A stretch of 64,000 nt of DNA. Origin: Brevundimonas subvibrioides. Its GTDB lineage: Bacteria; Pseudomonadota; Alphaproteobacteria; Caulobacterales; Caulobacteraceae. The DNA is taken from NCBI RefSeq assembly GCF_002280785.1, contig NZ_NCEQ01000008.1, forward strand, positions 1 to 64,000, in the 5' to 3' direction. The notes under the pieces are model-generated. The model had not been told where the DNA came from and did no database searches. It saw only the letters and a list, made by a program, of their open reading frames with translations. Position 1 is the first letter of the stretch; the number at the start of each line of letters is the position of its first letter. Of this stretch, positions 25,095-33,904 are shown piece by piece. The position numbers and the translations under genes are program-made.

Positions 25095-27731
25095 ATGAAG
25101 ACGCTCTCCCTGACCCTGAGCGGGGTCCTGCTGGCCACCAGCGCGTTGATCGCGCCGGGGCTCGCCTACGCTCAATCCGCTCCGGCCGAAGCTCCCGCCC
25201 AGGTCGCGGCGCCGGCTGAACCGCAGGACGAATCGACCCAGGTCGACGAGATCGTCGTCCTCGGCCGCTACATTCCCGAGCCGAACCGCGAGAGCCCGGA
25301 AGTCGCGGCCTTCCTGACCGCGGAAGACCTGGCCCGCACCGGCGATTCCAACGCCGCAGAGGCCCTGACCCGCGTCACCGGCCTGTCGATCGTGGAAGGC
25401 CGATTCATCTATGTCCGCGGCCTGGGCGAGCGTTACTCCTCGGCCCTGCTGAACGGCTCGCCCCTGCCGAGCCCCGAGCCGCTGCAGCGCGTGATCCCGC
25501 TGGATCTGTTCCCGTCCGACATTCTGGCCGGCGTGACCGTCCAGAAGACCTACTCGGCCAACTATCCCGGCGAGTTCGGCGGCGGTCTGATCGACCTGCA
25601 GACGATCTCGACCCCGTCGGATCCCTTCTTCACCTTCAAGGCCTCGCTCGGCGGCAACACCGAGACCACGGCCCGGAACGGCCTGATCTATTTCGGCGCC
25701 CGCACGGACTTCCTCGGCTTCGACGACGGCACTCGTGACATTCCGGGTCCGATCGATCTTGCCTTCGGGTCGGGCAAGCGCATCAACGCCAACAACTACA
25801 CGGCCGCCGAACTGCGCCGCATGGGCCAGTCGCTGATCAACTCGCCGCTGCGCCTGCTGCAGCGCGAGGAAAGCCCGGTCAACTTCGGCCTCGGCATGAC
25901 CGGCGGCGCGGCCATGGACACCGAGATCGGCACTGTCGGCGCCGTCTTTGTGGCTGGCTACGACAACGCCTGGAAGAGCCGCGAGGGCGTGCGCCAGACC
26001 GGTCGCCTCGATGCGGGCCGCCTCGTCCTCGCCAATGACTTCGGCTTCCAGTCGACCCAGAACGACATCGGCCTGAACTTCCTCGGCGGCCTCAGCCTCG
26101 TCAACGGCGACCATGAGATCAAGTGGACGAACCTCTACGTCCGCAATGTGACCAAGGAAGCTCGCAGCCAGGAAGGCTTCGACGACGCCGCCGGCTCGAC
26201 CCGCCGCACGGATCTGACCGCATGGTATGTTCGCCAGTTGCTGTCGACCCAGCTGACCGGCGAGCATTTCTTCGGCGAGACCTGGGAGCTGAACTGGCGC
26301 GCGGCCTACGCCCAGACGTCGCGTGACGCGCCCTACGAGACCCAGTTTGGCTACGGCAAGAACGCCGCCGGCGCCTATATCCACTCGATCCAGTCGAACT
26401 CGACCGCCTTCAGTGAACTGAATGACGACGTCGTGTCGGGCGGCGCGGACCTCAGCTACATCCTGCCGCTGTCGGACTATCGCGAAGCCAAGTTCACGGT
26501 CGGGGCCTCGGCCTATGACAACAACCGCGACTCGGCCGAGCGGCGCCTGCGCTTCAACGCCATCAACACGCTTTCGGCCGACCAGCTGGAATCGCGCGTC
26601 GACTATCTGTTCTCGGACTTCAACATCGGCCCCTACCTCCAGATCGAGGAAGTGACCGGGTCGAACGGCGCCTCCGCCTACGAAGGCCAGCTGACGGTCA
26701 ACGCCGTCTACGGCCAGATCGAGGCCGAGGTGATCCCGCTCGTCAACCTGACCGTCGGCGTCCGCTACGAGGACGGCGAACAGACCGTCAGCCCGATGGA
26801 TCTGTTCGGCGCCACGACGGGCCTGCGTCGCACCACGATCGACGAGCAGTACGTCCTGCCCGCCGCCACGGTGACCTGGAACTTCGCCGAGGACATGCAA
26901 CTGCGTCTGGCTGCGTCCAAGACCATCGGCCGTCCTCAGTTCCGCGAACTGGCCCCGCAGCAATACCGCGACATCGAGACGGACCGGACCTTCATCGGCA
27001 ACCAGTTCCTGGTCGATACCGAGATCACGAACCTGGACGCCCGCTTCGAATGGTATTTCGCCCGTCAGCAGTTCATCACGGCCGGCGTCTTCTACAAGGA
27101 CCTCGAAAAGCCGGTTGAATCCAGCGTCGTGGACCAGGGCTCGAACATCTCGCAGACCTTCCTGAACGCGCCCCGCGCACGGATCGTCGGCGCCGAGATC
27201 GAGGCCAAGAAGTATTTCGAGTTCCCCGACAACGGCATGGACTTCATCGCCAACAAGCGCTGGCTGATCCAGGCCAACTACACCTACTCGGACTCTGAAG
27301 TGACGGTTGAGGCCGGCGACAAGGTCCTGACGCAGAGCGGTCTGGGCGTGGCGGAAAACGCGGCCTTCTACGTGGTCGACGGCAGCCGTCTGCAAGGCCA
27401 GTCGGACCACGTCGCCAACGTGCAACTGGGCTGGGAAGATGACGTCGCTCGCTCGCAGGCGACCTTCATCCTGAACTACGTCTCGGAGCGGACCTCGGCC
27501 CGGAACATCGCCGGCAACCCGGATCTGATCCAGGAACCCGGCGCCTTCCTGGACTTCGTCTACCGCAAGGACTTCGACGTCATCGGCCGTGAATTGGGCT
27601 TCGCCCTGGAACTGCGGAACCTGCTCGGCACCAGCTACTCGGAATACGAAGAGCTGGGTTCGACCAAGATCGACGTCAACTCTTATGACCTGGGCCAGAG
27701 CGCCTCGATCAGCCTGACCGCCCGCTTCTAA
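25095..27731 (+). CDS. TonB-dependent outer-membrane receptor
   Basis: An 878-residue receptor: signal peptide (LSGVLLATSALIAPGLAYA), TonB box region (VDEIVVLGRY), plug (AAEALTRVTGLSIVEGRFIYVRGLGERYS, FGGGLIDLQT) and a C-terminal barrel ending in LTARF. The plug style (YVRGLGERY...LNG..LPSPEP) is that of the large proteobacterial receptors often induced by nutrient limitation. Substrate is not evident. Co-orientation with the beta-helix lipoprotein upstream suggests a functional pair. A strong terminator follows. Confidence 0.92.
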   Translation: MKTLSLTLSGVLLATSALIAPGLAYAQSAPAEAPAQVAAPAEPQDESTQVDEIVVLGRYIPEPNRESPEVAAFLTAEDLARTGDSNAAEALTRVTGLSIVEGRFIYVRGLGERYSSALLNGSPLPSPEPLQRVIPLDLFPSDILAGVTVQKTYSANYPGEFGGGLIDLQTISTPSDPFFTFKASLGGNTETTARNGLIYFGARTDFLGFDDGTRDIPGPIDLAFGSGKRINANNYTAAELRRMGQSLINSPLRLLQREESPVNFGLGMTGGAAMDTEIGTVGAVFVAGYDNAWKSREGVRQTGRLDAGRLVLANDFGFQSTQNDIGLNFLGGLSLVNGDHEIKWTNLYVRNVTKEARSQEGFDDAAGSTRRTDLTAWYVRQLLSTQLTGEHFFGETWELNWRAAYAQTSRDAPYETQFGYGKNAAGAYIHSIQSNSTAFSELNDDVVSGGADLSYILPLSDYREAKFTVGASAYDNNRDSAERRLRFNAINTLSADQLESRVDYLFSDFNIGPYLQIEEVTGSNGASAYEGQLTVNAVYGQIEAEVIPLVNLTVGVRYEDGEQTVSPMDLFGATTGLRRTTIDEQYVLPAATVTWNFAEDMQLRLAASKTIGRPQFRELAPQQYRDIETDRTFIGNQFLVDTEITNLDARFEWYFARQQFITAGVFYKDLEKPVESSVVDQGSNISQTFLNAPRARIVGAEIEAKKYFEFPDNGMDFIANKRWLIQANYTYSDSEVTVEAGDKVLTQSGLGVAENAAFYVVDGSRLQGQSDHVANVQLGWEDDVARSQATFILNYVSERTSARNIAGNPDLIQEPGAFLDFVYRKDFDVIGRELGFALELRNLLGTSYSEYEELGSTKIDVNSYDLGQSASISLTARF

Positions 27732-27756
27732 AGGGGGCTTACGATTTCAAAGACCG

Positions 27757-27789
27757 GGGCCGTCCACCGCGAGGTGGGCGGCCCTTTTC
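27757..27789 (+). terminator. Rho-independent terminator after the TonB receptor gene
   Basis: A 12-bp stem GGGCCGTCCACC/GGTGGGCGGCCC (one G-T pair) with a GCGA loop, followed by TTTTCTTG. It lies 26 bp past the stop codon. Confidence 0.88.
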
Positions 27790-27792
27790 TTG

Positions 27793-27926
27793 TTCCTCCC
27801 CCGATGGGGGAGGTGGCGCGGCGCGCCTTTGCGCCGTGACGGAGGGGGCTCGTCCCGGACTCCGGCGTTTGCAGCAGGCCCCCTCCACCACTTCGTGGTC
27901 CCCCTCCCCCGACGGGGGAGGATCTA
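27793..27926. repeat. Inverted pair of palindromic intergenic repeats
   Basis: Starts CCTCCCCCGATGGGGGAGG and ends CCTCCCCCGACGGGGGAGG, with GTGGCGCGGCGCGCC and CCCCCTCCACCACTTCGTGG units between. It is nearly the reverse complement of the element at 44433-44564. It fills the gap between the convergent receptor and amidohydrolase genes. Confidence 0.75.
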
Positions 27927-29588
27927 GTCCGCCCGATAGACCACCTCGCCATCAACCACGGTCAGGACGGCGCGGCCCCCGGGGATGTCGGCTTCGGCGA
28001 CGGTCATCAGGTCGATGTCGAAGGCGGTGAAGTCCGCGCGTTTGCCGACCTCGATGGTGCCCAGCTCGTCTTCGCGGAACGAGGCGAAGGCGGGCCACAG
28101 GGTGAACATTTTCAGGGCTGTGGCGCGGTCCACGGCCTCGTTCGGTCGCCAGTCGGGTCCCTGGAAGCCTTCCAGATCGCGGCGGGCGACGGCGGCGTAG
28201 AATTCGATCAGGGGATCGCCGCGCTCGACCGGGGCATCGGAGCCTCCGACCACGACGACGCCGAGATCCACCAGACTGTGCCAGGCATAGGCGCCGTCCA
28301 GGCGGGCGTCGCCGAGGCGGGCCGATGCGAAGTGGAAGTCGCCGATGGCGTGGCTGGGCTGCATCGAGGCGATGACCTGCAGGTCCCGGAACATCGGCTC
28401 GTCCCCGGGGCGCAGGATCTGGGCGTGCTCGACGCGCCAGCGGGGTTGGGCAAGGCCGCGTTCACCGGCGGGCACGGCGGCCATGGCGTCGCGGTACCAG
28501 GTCAGGACCTCGGTATTGCCCCGGTCGCCGATGGCGTGGGTGGCGACCTGGATGCCGCTGCGCAGCGCGTTCTCGTAGAGCGGGGCCATGTCCTCGCGCG
28601 TCGTCTGCATCAGGCCCGAGGTGTGGGGGGCGTCGCTGTAGGGTTCATGCAGGGCGGCGCCGCGCGAGCCGAGAGCGCCGTCGACATAGTATTTGATGGC
28701 GCGGGTGATGATCCGTCCGTTGGCGACGCTGCGGGGGCCCGAGGCGATCAGGGCGGCGCCGCCGTCGGGGGTGACCGAGTTGTAGACTCGCAGCGGCGCC
28801 TCCCCGGCCTCGGCCATCTGCTCCAGCAGGGGGATGTCGGACCAGGGCGCGCTCATGAAATGGATCCCGGTCCAGCCGTAGCGGGCCTCGACCCGGAAGC
28901 CGGCGCGATAGGCGTTCCGCTTCGCCTCGGGATCGGCCTGGGGCATCAGGGGCGCGAGCAGGGACATGGCGGCGTCGACGATGAAGCCGGTCGGTTGTCC
29001 ATCGGGGCCCCTGGCGATCTCTCCGCCCGAGGGGGCGACCGTCGAGGCATCGATCCGGGCGGCGGCGAGAGCGGGCGAGGAGGCGGTGATGGCGTGGCCG
29101 TCGGCGCGCTCCAGCAGAACGACGCGGCCGGGTGCGGCGGCGTCGAGGTCGGCGGCGGTCAGGAAGCGGGCGCCGTTGGCGCTTTCGGGCCAGCGGGTCT
29201 CGATCCAGCCGCGACCGATGATCGGACCCTCGGGGTGGGCCTCGGCCCAGGCAGTCAGCCTGGCCATGGCGTCGACGACGGAGGTCGAGCCCTCGAGGTT
29301 CAGCGTCAGCTCGCGCCAGCCGATGCCGTCGAGGTGGGCGTGGCCGTCGGTGAAGCCGGGGAACAGGGTGGCGCCGTCCAGATCGATGACGGTCAGGCCC
29401 TCGGTCGAGGGCGCATCGGCGGCAGCCCCGACCCAGGCGATGCGGCCGTCGCGGGCGATCACGACCTCGGCCGTCGGGGCGGCATCATTGCCGGTGTGGA
29501 TGGTTCCGCCCCGGATCAGCAGGTCCTGGGCCTGTGCGGGGAGGGCGAGGGCGGCGAGGGCGGCGGCGGTCAGGAAGGAGCGGAGCAT
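27924..29588 (-). CDS. Exported amidohydrolase (YtcJ-like, Amidohydro_3)
   Basis: A 554-residue metal-dependent hydrolase with a signal peptide (MLRSFLTAAALAALALPAQA). The TIM-barrel motifs are present: FTDGHAHLDG (metal His pair), VATHAIGDRGN, WRVEHAQIL, MQPSHAIGDF and GGSDAPVERGDPL (metal Asp). The C-terminal beta-sandwich IEVGKRADFTAFD is typical of the family. Family members cleave amides such as N-formyl or acylated compounds; substrate unknown. Its promoter region holds a GANTC-rich repeat. The 3' end touches a palindromic repeat. Confidence 0.88.
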   Translation of the reverse strand: MLRSFLTAAALAALALPAQAQDLLIRGGTIHTGNDAAPTAEVVIARDGRIAWVGAAADAPSTEGLTVIDLDGATLFPGFTDGHAHLDGIGWRELTLNLEGSTSVVDAMARLTAWAEAHPEGPIIGRGWIETRWPESANGARFLTAADLDAAAPGRVVLLERADGHAITASSPALAAARIDASTVAPSGGEIARGPDGQPTGFIVDAAMSLLAPLMPQADPEAKRNAYRAGFRVEARYGWTGIHFMSAPWSDIPLLEQMAEAGEAPLRVYNSVTPDGGAALIASGPRSVANGRIITRAIKYYVDGALGSRGAALHEPYSDAPHTSGLMQTTREDMAPLYENALRSGIQVATHAIGDRGNTEVLTWYRDAMAAVPAGERGLAQPRWRVEHAQILRPGDEPMFRDLQVIASMQPSHAIGDFHFASARLGDARLDGAYAWHSLVDLGVVVVGGSDAPVERGDPLIEFYAAVARRDLEGFQGPDWRPNEAVDRATALKMFTLWPAFASFREDELGTIEVGKRADFTAFDIDLMTVAEADIPGGRAVLTVVDGEVVYRAD

Positions 29589-29676
29589 GGGGTCACCGGG
29601 CTGGCGGAAATCGGACGGCGGAGTTGCGGGGATCGGGCGACGAAGGTCAAGGTTTGGCGGAGCGGAGATCGGCCCG

Positions 29677-29753
29677 GACTCCAGAACACCGTCCGAAGCG
29701 TCCGGGAAGGCGTCCGGACTCCGGAAATTGGAGTCCAGATAGTCCGTAGAGTC
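29677..29753 (-). promoter_or_regulatory. GANTC-containing hairpin block upstream of amidohydrolase
   Basis: GANTC sites start at 29677, 29717, 29731 and 29749. GACTCCGG (29717) and CCAATTTC/GAGTCC form a small inverted repeat. On the minus strand the block contains GGACTATCTGGACTC, also present at 14099-14113 upstream of rmuC. It lies about 90-165 bp upstream of the amidohydrolase start. Confidence 0.45.
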
Positions 29754-29892
29754 TACTCGGCTGGGGGGCGTGATGGTGATGTCAAAGACCGGGACCAGTG
29801 TCTCACGGTTTTCGGGAGCGGTTGGGATAAGGCCTCTGAATAATTCCGGGCGTTGATTTCAATGGCAGATTCGGCCCATCCGTTGATGGGTA
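29746..29892 (-). repeat. Dispersed ~147-bp repeat, copy A
   Basis: Closely similar to 55441-55589 over its whole length; identical blocks include GATGTCAAAGACCGG, AGTGTCTCACGGTTTTCGG, TGGGATAA, GCGTTGATTT and GTTGATGGGTA. In both copies it starts at a GANTC block upstream of a minus-strand gene and is followed by palindromic repeats. Function unknown. Confidence 0.85.
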
Positions 29893-29902
29893 TGGGATGC
29901 CG

Positions 29903-30074
29903 AACCCTCTCCCGCTGGGAGAGGGCTTGAGGCTCGCAGAGCGAAGCGATGCGCCAGCCGAAAGGGTGAGGGTCGTGCCTCATCGGTTCGCATCCGACCC
30001 TCACCCTTTCGCGCAAGTCCGATCGCCTGACGGCTCCCGGGCGCTCAAGCCCTCTCCCACCGGGAGAGGGAAGA
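29903..30074. repeat. Inverted pair of CCCTCTCCC-type palindromes
   Basis: Bounded by CCCTCTCCCGCTGGGAGAGGG on the left and CCCTCTCCCACCGGGAGAGGG on the right, each preceding or following GCTTGAGG/GCTCAAG. The centre holds AAAGGGTGAGGGTCG and CGACCCTCACCCTTT as a 15-bp inverted repeat. It adjoins the 3' end of the M1 peptidase gene and may act as its terminator. Confidence 0.75.
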
Positions 30075-32033
30075 TTAACCCGCGACCGGAGACGGAACGC
30101 CCACCACGTCGTCGACCGATCCTGTGGTGACCGGGTGATACCCCGGACGCGCCGTCGCATAGACGCGCGTCGCGATGGGCCGGCCCCAGTCGCCCTGGCC
30201 CCACAGCGAGGTGTAGAGCGGGAGGACGAATTTGCGGCGGCCCTGCGAGGTCAGGAACCGCTCCAGCGTCGGCACGGCCGGCTGGTAGCGATGGGCGACG
30301 GCGATCTGGAGCCACTGGAACAGGACCTCGGCATTGCCTTCGGCGCGCAGGTTCAGGGAGGCTTCGAGGTCGGCCAGCTGGGCGCCGGTCAGCCACGGAC
30401 GGGTCGCGGCGGCGCCTTCGGGACGCCAGGCGAGGAAATGCTGACGTTCCTGCGTCGACCAGCCTGACCACGGGATGGCCGAGGCCGGGCCCTTGTCGGC
30501 GAAGAAGGCGTCGGCGGCCGTGTCCACGGCGGTCAGGGCGGTCGAGACCGGGGCCTGGGCGTTCGACGGCAGGCCCGGCTGATAGACCCAGTTGTCGAGC
30601 TGCAGCTCACGCTCCAGGGCGGAATCGTCGCGCACCAGGTTGGCGCGGATATCGATCAGGAAGCCGCCGGCGGTCATGGGTCGGAAGGCGTTGCGCTCAA
30701 AATAGCCCTTCAGCCAGGCGTCGAACCGTTCGCGGCCGACGATCCGCTCGATCGTGCGCAGGAAGGCGGCGCCCTTTTCATAGGGGATGTCGTTCAGACC
30801 GTCGTCGGGGTCGCGACCGTCGAGGTCGACGTGCAGGCGGGTGTCGAGCGGGGCCATCTCGGCCAGCGAGGCCTGCAGGTCGTTCCAGCCCAGGACCTGG
30901 AGCATCATCGCGCGGTCGCGGCCGTAGACCGCCTCCATGATGCGGTTCTCGAAATAGGTGGTCGTGCCCTCGTTGAGCCAGATGTCGGCCCAGGTGGCGT
31001 TGGTGACGAGGTTGCCGGACCAGCTATGCGCCAGCTCGTGGGCGACGAGGCTGACCAGCGACTTGTCGCCGGCGACCACGGTCGGGGTGGCGAAGGTCAG
31101 GCGCGGGTTCTCCATCCCGCCGAACGGGAAGGAGGGCGGCAGGATCAGCAGGTCGTAGCGGCCCCAACGGTAGGGGCCGTAGAGGGCCTCGGCGGCATCG
31201 ACCAGCTGGCGCATCTCGGAGAACTCGTTGCGCGCGGCCTCCAGACGGCTCGGCTCGGTCCAGACGCCGACGCCTTCGCCGACCGAGGCGAACGACAGGT
31301 CGCCGACCGCGAGCGCGATCAGATAGGGCGGGACCGGATTGGTCATGCGGAAGCGATAGGCGTGCATGCCGTCAGCGGCGCGTTCGCCGTCGGGCGTCAG
31401 CATCTCCGCCGACATGACGGCCTTGAGCGCCTCGGGGACGGTGATCTTCGCCGAATAGGTCTGGCGGATGCCGGGGCTGTCCTGGGTCGGGACCCAGGTG
31501 CGGGTCAGGATGGCCTGGCCCTGGCTGAACAGGAAGGGTTGCTGCCCGCCGGCGGTCTGGGCCGGGGTCAGCCACTGGAGGGCGGCGGCGTCAGGGCGGG
31601 TGGAATAGGTCACCACGATCTTCTGCCCCTTGCCGGGCTCGAAGGCGGGGACGGTGACCGTCAGGGCCTGGCCCTTGATCGGGTCCTCGGCGCCGAAGGC
31701 GAACTGAAGCGCGTTGCCCTTGTCGTCTGCGACGGAGCGGATCTCGAGGTTCTTGATGTCGAGAATGACCTGGGTCGCGCCGGGCTCGCCCGTGACGTCA
31801 AGCGTGGCCGTGCCCGACAGGGTCTTTGTGGCGAAGTCGGCGGTCAGGTCGAGATCGACGTGTCTGACCCGCGCGATCTGGGGCTGGGCCCAGGAGTGGA
31901 TGTCGCGTTCGTAGGTTACCGGCGCCGTGGCCGAGGCGGGCAGGGGCGGCATGTCGGACTTCGTGTCGCCCTGACCGCAGGCAGCGAGCAGGGCGAGGGT
32001 GGAAGCCATCACGGCGAGGCGGGCGCGGGACAT
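30075..32033 (-). CDS. M1 family metallopeptidase lipoprotein
   Basis: A 652-residue zinc aminopeptidase of the M1 (LTA4H-like) family. Lipobox LLAAC at the N-terminus, then the beta-saddle domain, the exopeptidase motif GGMEN and the zinc site HELAHSWSGN with downstream NEGTTTYFE (third ligand Glu). The C-terminal helical domain resembles leukotriene A4 hydrolase types. Probably anchored in the cell envelope and active on peptides. The ATG at 32033 is preferred over a TTG one codon earlier. Confidence 0.93.
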   Translation of the reverse strand: MSRARLAVMASTLALLAACGQGDTKSDMPPLPASATAPVTYERDIHSWAQPQIARVRHVDLDLTADFATKTLSGTATLDVTGEPGATQVILDIKNLEIRSVADDKGNALQFAFGAEDPIKGQALTVTVPAFEPGKGQKIVVTYSTRPDAAALQWLTPAQTAGGQQPFLFSQGQAILTRTWVPTQDSPGIRQTYSAKITVPEALKAVMSAEMLTPDGERAADGMHAYRFRMTNPVPPYLIALAVGDLSFASVGEGVGVWTEPSRLEAARNEFSEMRQLVDAAEALYGPYRWGRYDLLILPPSFPFGGMENPRLTFATPTVVAGDKSLVSLVAHELAHSWSGNLVTNATWADIWLNEGTTTYFENRIMEAVYGRDRAMMLQVLGWNDLQASLAEMAPLDTRLHVDLDGRDPDDGLNDIPYEKGAAFLRTIERIVGRERFDAWLKGYFERNAFRPMTAGGFLIDIRANLVRDDSALERELQLDNWVYQPGLPSNAQAPVSTALTAVDTAADAFFADKGPASAIPWSGWSTQERQHFLAWRPEGAAATRPWLTGAQLADLEASLNLRAEGNAEVLFQWLQIAVAHRYQPAVPTLERFLTSQGRRKFVLPLYTSLWGQGDWGRPIATRVYATARPGYHPVTTGSVDDVVGVPSPVAG

Positions 32034-32113
32034 CAAGACGTACTCCGAAACGTTTCGGCGCGGAGGGAGCCCTGAAAGCGTGGCGAGATCAAGGGGGCGT
32101 CGCGCCCCGCAGC

Positions 32114-33364
32114 CTACTCGGCGGCGACCGGGACCGCACTACGGGCCACGAACAGCCTGCCGCGTTCGGCCAGCAGGACGAAGCCCAGGGCGGCGATCCC
32201 GCAGGCAGTGATGCCCAGGGTCATGGGCACGACCGTGCCGTTGAACGACTGGCCGATGGCGAAGCCGATCAGCGAGCCGATGATGGTCGAGATGAAGCCC
32301 TGGGCCGAGGAGGCGGTGCCGGCGATATGGCCCATCGGCTCCATCGCCATGGCTCCGAAATTCCCGGCCAGCAGCCCGAAGCAGAACATGGTGCAGGCCT
32401 GCAGGATGCCGAAGGTCCAGATGGTCTCGTGGCCGCTGAGGGTGACCAGCAGGTGGATGGCGCCGAAGGTGATGAAGCCCAGCAGGGCCGTGTGGCCGAT
32501 CATGCGCGAGCCCAGCGTCTCGACCAGTTTCGCGTTGACGACGGAGGCGATGGCGATGCCGCCGGCGATCAGGGCGAAGACGGTGGTGAACAGGGCCGGG
32601 GCCTCGAACACGTCGAAGAAGATCTGCTGCGACGAGTTGATGAAGGCGAACAGGGCGCCCGTGATCGCCGTCATGGCCAGGGTGTAGCCGATGGAGACAC
32701 GGTTGGTGACGGCCTCCCTGAAGGCCAGGGCGATCCGCTTCGCCTCGATCGGAAGGCGGTCCTCGGGGTGCAGCGTCTCGGGCAGGCGCAGGCCGGCCCA
32801 GATCATCAGGGCGACGCCCGCGAAGGCGAGGACGCCGAAGATCGCCTCCCACGGCGCGACCAGCAGGATGGCCTGACCCAGGGAGGGGGCGATGACGGGG
32901 ACGCCGAGGAAGACGAGGAAGCTGAGGCTCATCACCCGCGCCATGGTCCGGCCCGAGAAGCGGTCACGCACGATGGAGACGGCCAGAACGCGGGTCGCGG
33001 CCGAGCCGAGACCCTGACCGACGCGGGCCAGGATCAGGGTCTCGAACGTCGGGGCCAGCATGGCGACCAGGCTGAAGACGACATAGATGCCGACGCCGAT
33101 CATCAGGATCGGCTTCCGGCCGAACCGGTCGGCGAGCGGGCCGTAGACGATCTGCATGCCGCCGAAGCCGAGCAGATAGGCGGTGATGACCCACTGGCGG
33201 CTGTTGTCGGAGGCGACGCCCAGCGCATCGCCGATATCCGGCAGGGCCGGCAGCATGGAGTCGATGGCCAGGGCGTTGAGCGCCATCATCAGGGCGATCA
33301 TGCAGACGAACTCCGGGAAGCCCGGGCCTTTGGGCTTGGCGATTTCGTCCGTGGTTGAGGTCAT
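32114..33364 (-). CDS. MFS multidrug exporter (Bcr/CflA family)
   Basis: A 416-residue, 12-helix major facilitator. Loop motif GPLADRFGRKPILMIG, the motif-C-like segment SLSFLVFLGVPVIAPSLGQAI and NALAIDSMLPALPDIG at helix 1 are typical of the Bcr/CflA drug-H+ antiporters. Substrate unknown. The ATG at 33364 is chosen because the ~50 upstream residues of the open frame are hydrophilic and not transporter-like. It lies 88 bp downstream of the small TonB-C-like gene on the same strand. Confidence 0.9.
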   Translation of the reverse strand: MTSTTDEIAKPKGPGFPEFVCMIALMMALNALAIDSMLPALPDIGDALGVASDNSRQWVITAYLLGFGGMQIVYGPLADRFGRKPILMIGVGIYVVFSLVAMLAPTFETLILARVGQGLGSAATRVLAVSIVRDRFSGRTMARVMSLSFLVFLGVPVIAPSLGQAILLVAPWEAIFGVLAFAGVALMIWAGLRLPETLHPEDRLPIEAKRIALAFREAVTNRVSIGYTLAMTAITGALFAFINSSQQIFFDVFEAPALFTTVFALIAGGIAIASVVNAKLVETLGSRMIGHTALLGFITFGAIHLLVTLSGHETIWTFGILQACTMFCFGLLAGNFGAMAMEPMGHIAGTASSAQGFISTIIGSLIGFAIGQSFNGTVVPMTLGITACGIAALGFVLLAERGRLFVARSAVPVAAE

Positions 33365-33452
33365 CGTGTCCAGATGCGCGTTGAGGCGCCGCGCCGCAAC
33401 CGGCCAGCCTGTAACTTTTCGCAACTGCGAGATGACGGTTGCGACCCAGGGG

Positions 33453-33773
33453 CTATGGCATGAACTGGATGGTGCGGGCGAACCTGTGATCGACCGCGGA
33501 CCGGTCGGTCGTCGCATCCGCCATCAGGGCGATGGCGGCGTCACCGAAGCCCAGGCCGGGATGGGTCTCTTCCAGAACGGCGCATTCACCGACGCGGCCG
33601 TCGGCGAAGGCCGTGCATTCCAGGGTCACCGCAACGCTCTGGAGCAGCGGCGCCGGAGCGGGTTCGAGCGCCGTCATCGGCGCGGGTTCGACGGTGAGCG
33701 CCGCGCGGGTGAGGGTGAGCTGGCCCAGCGAGGGGTCGGCGAACAGGGCGAGGGCGAGGGTCAGAGCGATCAT
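33453..33773 (-). CDS. Small exported protein with TonB C-terminal-like domain
   Basis: A 106-residue protein with a signal peptide (MIALTLALALFADPSLG) and a domain VTLECTAFADGRVGECAVLEETHPGLGFGDAAIALM. That pattern (C...dGrv.eC.vl.E.p..gfG.aA) resembles the TonB C-terminal fold found in many standalone alphaproteobacterial proteins; the two Cys could form a disulfide. No TonB-like transmembrane anchor or proline spacer is present, so it is not a functional TonB. Role unknown. Confidence 0.65.
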   Translation of the reverse strand: MIALTLALALFADPSLGQLTLTRAALTVEPAPMTALEPAPAPLLQSVAVTLECTAFADGRVGECAVLEETHPGLGFGDAAIALMADATTDRSAVDHRFARTIQFMP

Positions 33774-33904
33774 GCGACGGGCCTTTGGACTTGCAGATTA
33801 ATGATCGGCGAACCGGAGCGTTCCCGCTGTGCCGCAGACGACAACGGACCTATCGCTGATGTGGCCCGTTCGGCACACTGTGTGATCCTGACGGAAGGCG
33901 ACCC

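Larger units (their letters stand above)
29589..30074. other. 486-bp gene-free region made of three repeat classes
   Basis: No gene is supported. From left to right it holds a short promoter region for the amidohydrolase, a GANTC-rich hairpin block (29677-29753), a ~147-bp dispersed repeat (29746-29892) and an inverted pair of palindromes (29903-30074). Open frames across it are short and show no protein-like composition, though one short frame is shared with the second repeat copy. Confidence 0.7.

Noticed and set aside
24921-27425. 834-codon minus-strand frame antisense to the TonB receptor
   Set aside because: High-GC shadow frame. The plus strand encodes a complete TonB-dependent receptor with signal peptide and C-terminal aromatic residue.
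29746-29892. Small protein encoded by the 148-bp dispersed repeat
   Set aside because: A short frame is shared by both copies but lacks a convincing start or Shine-Dalgarno, and the similarity extends at equal strength beyond the frame.
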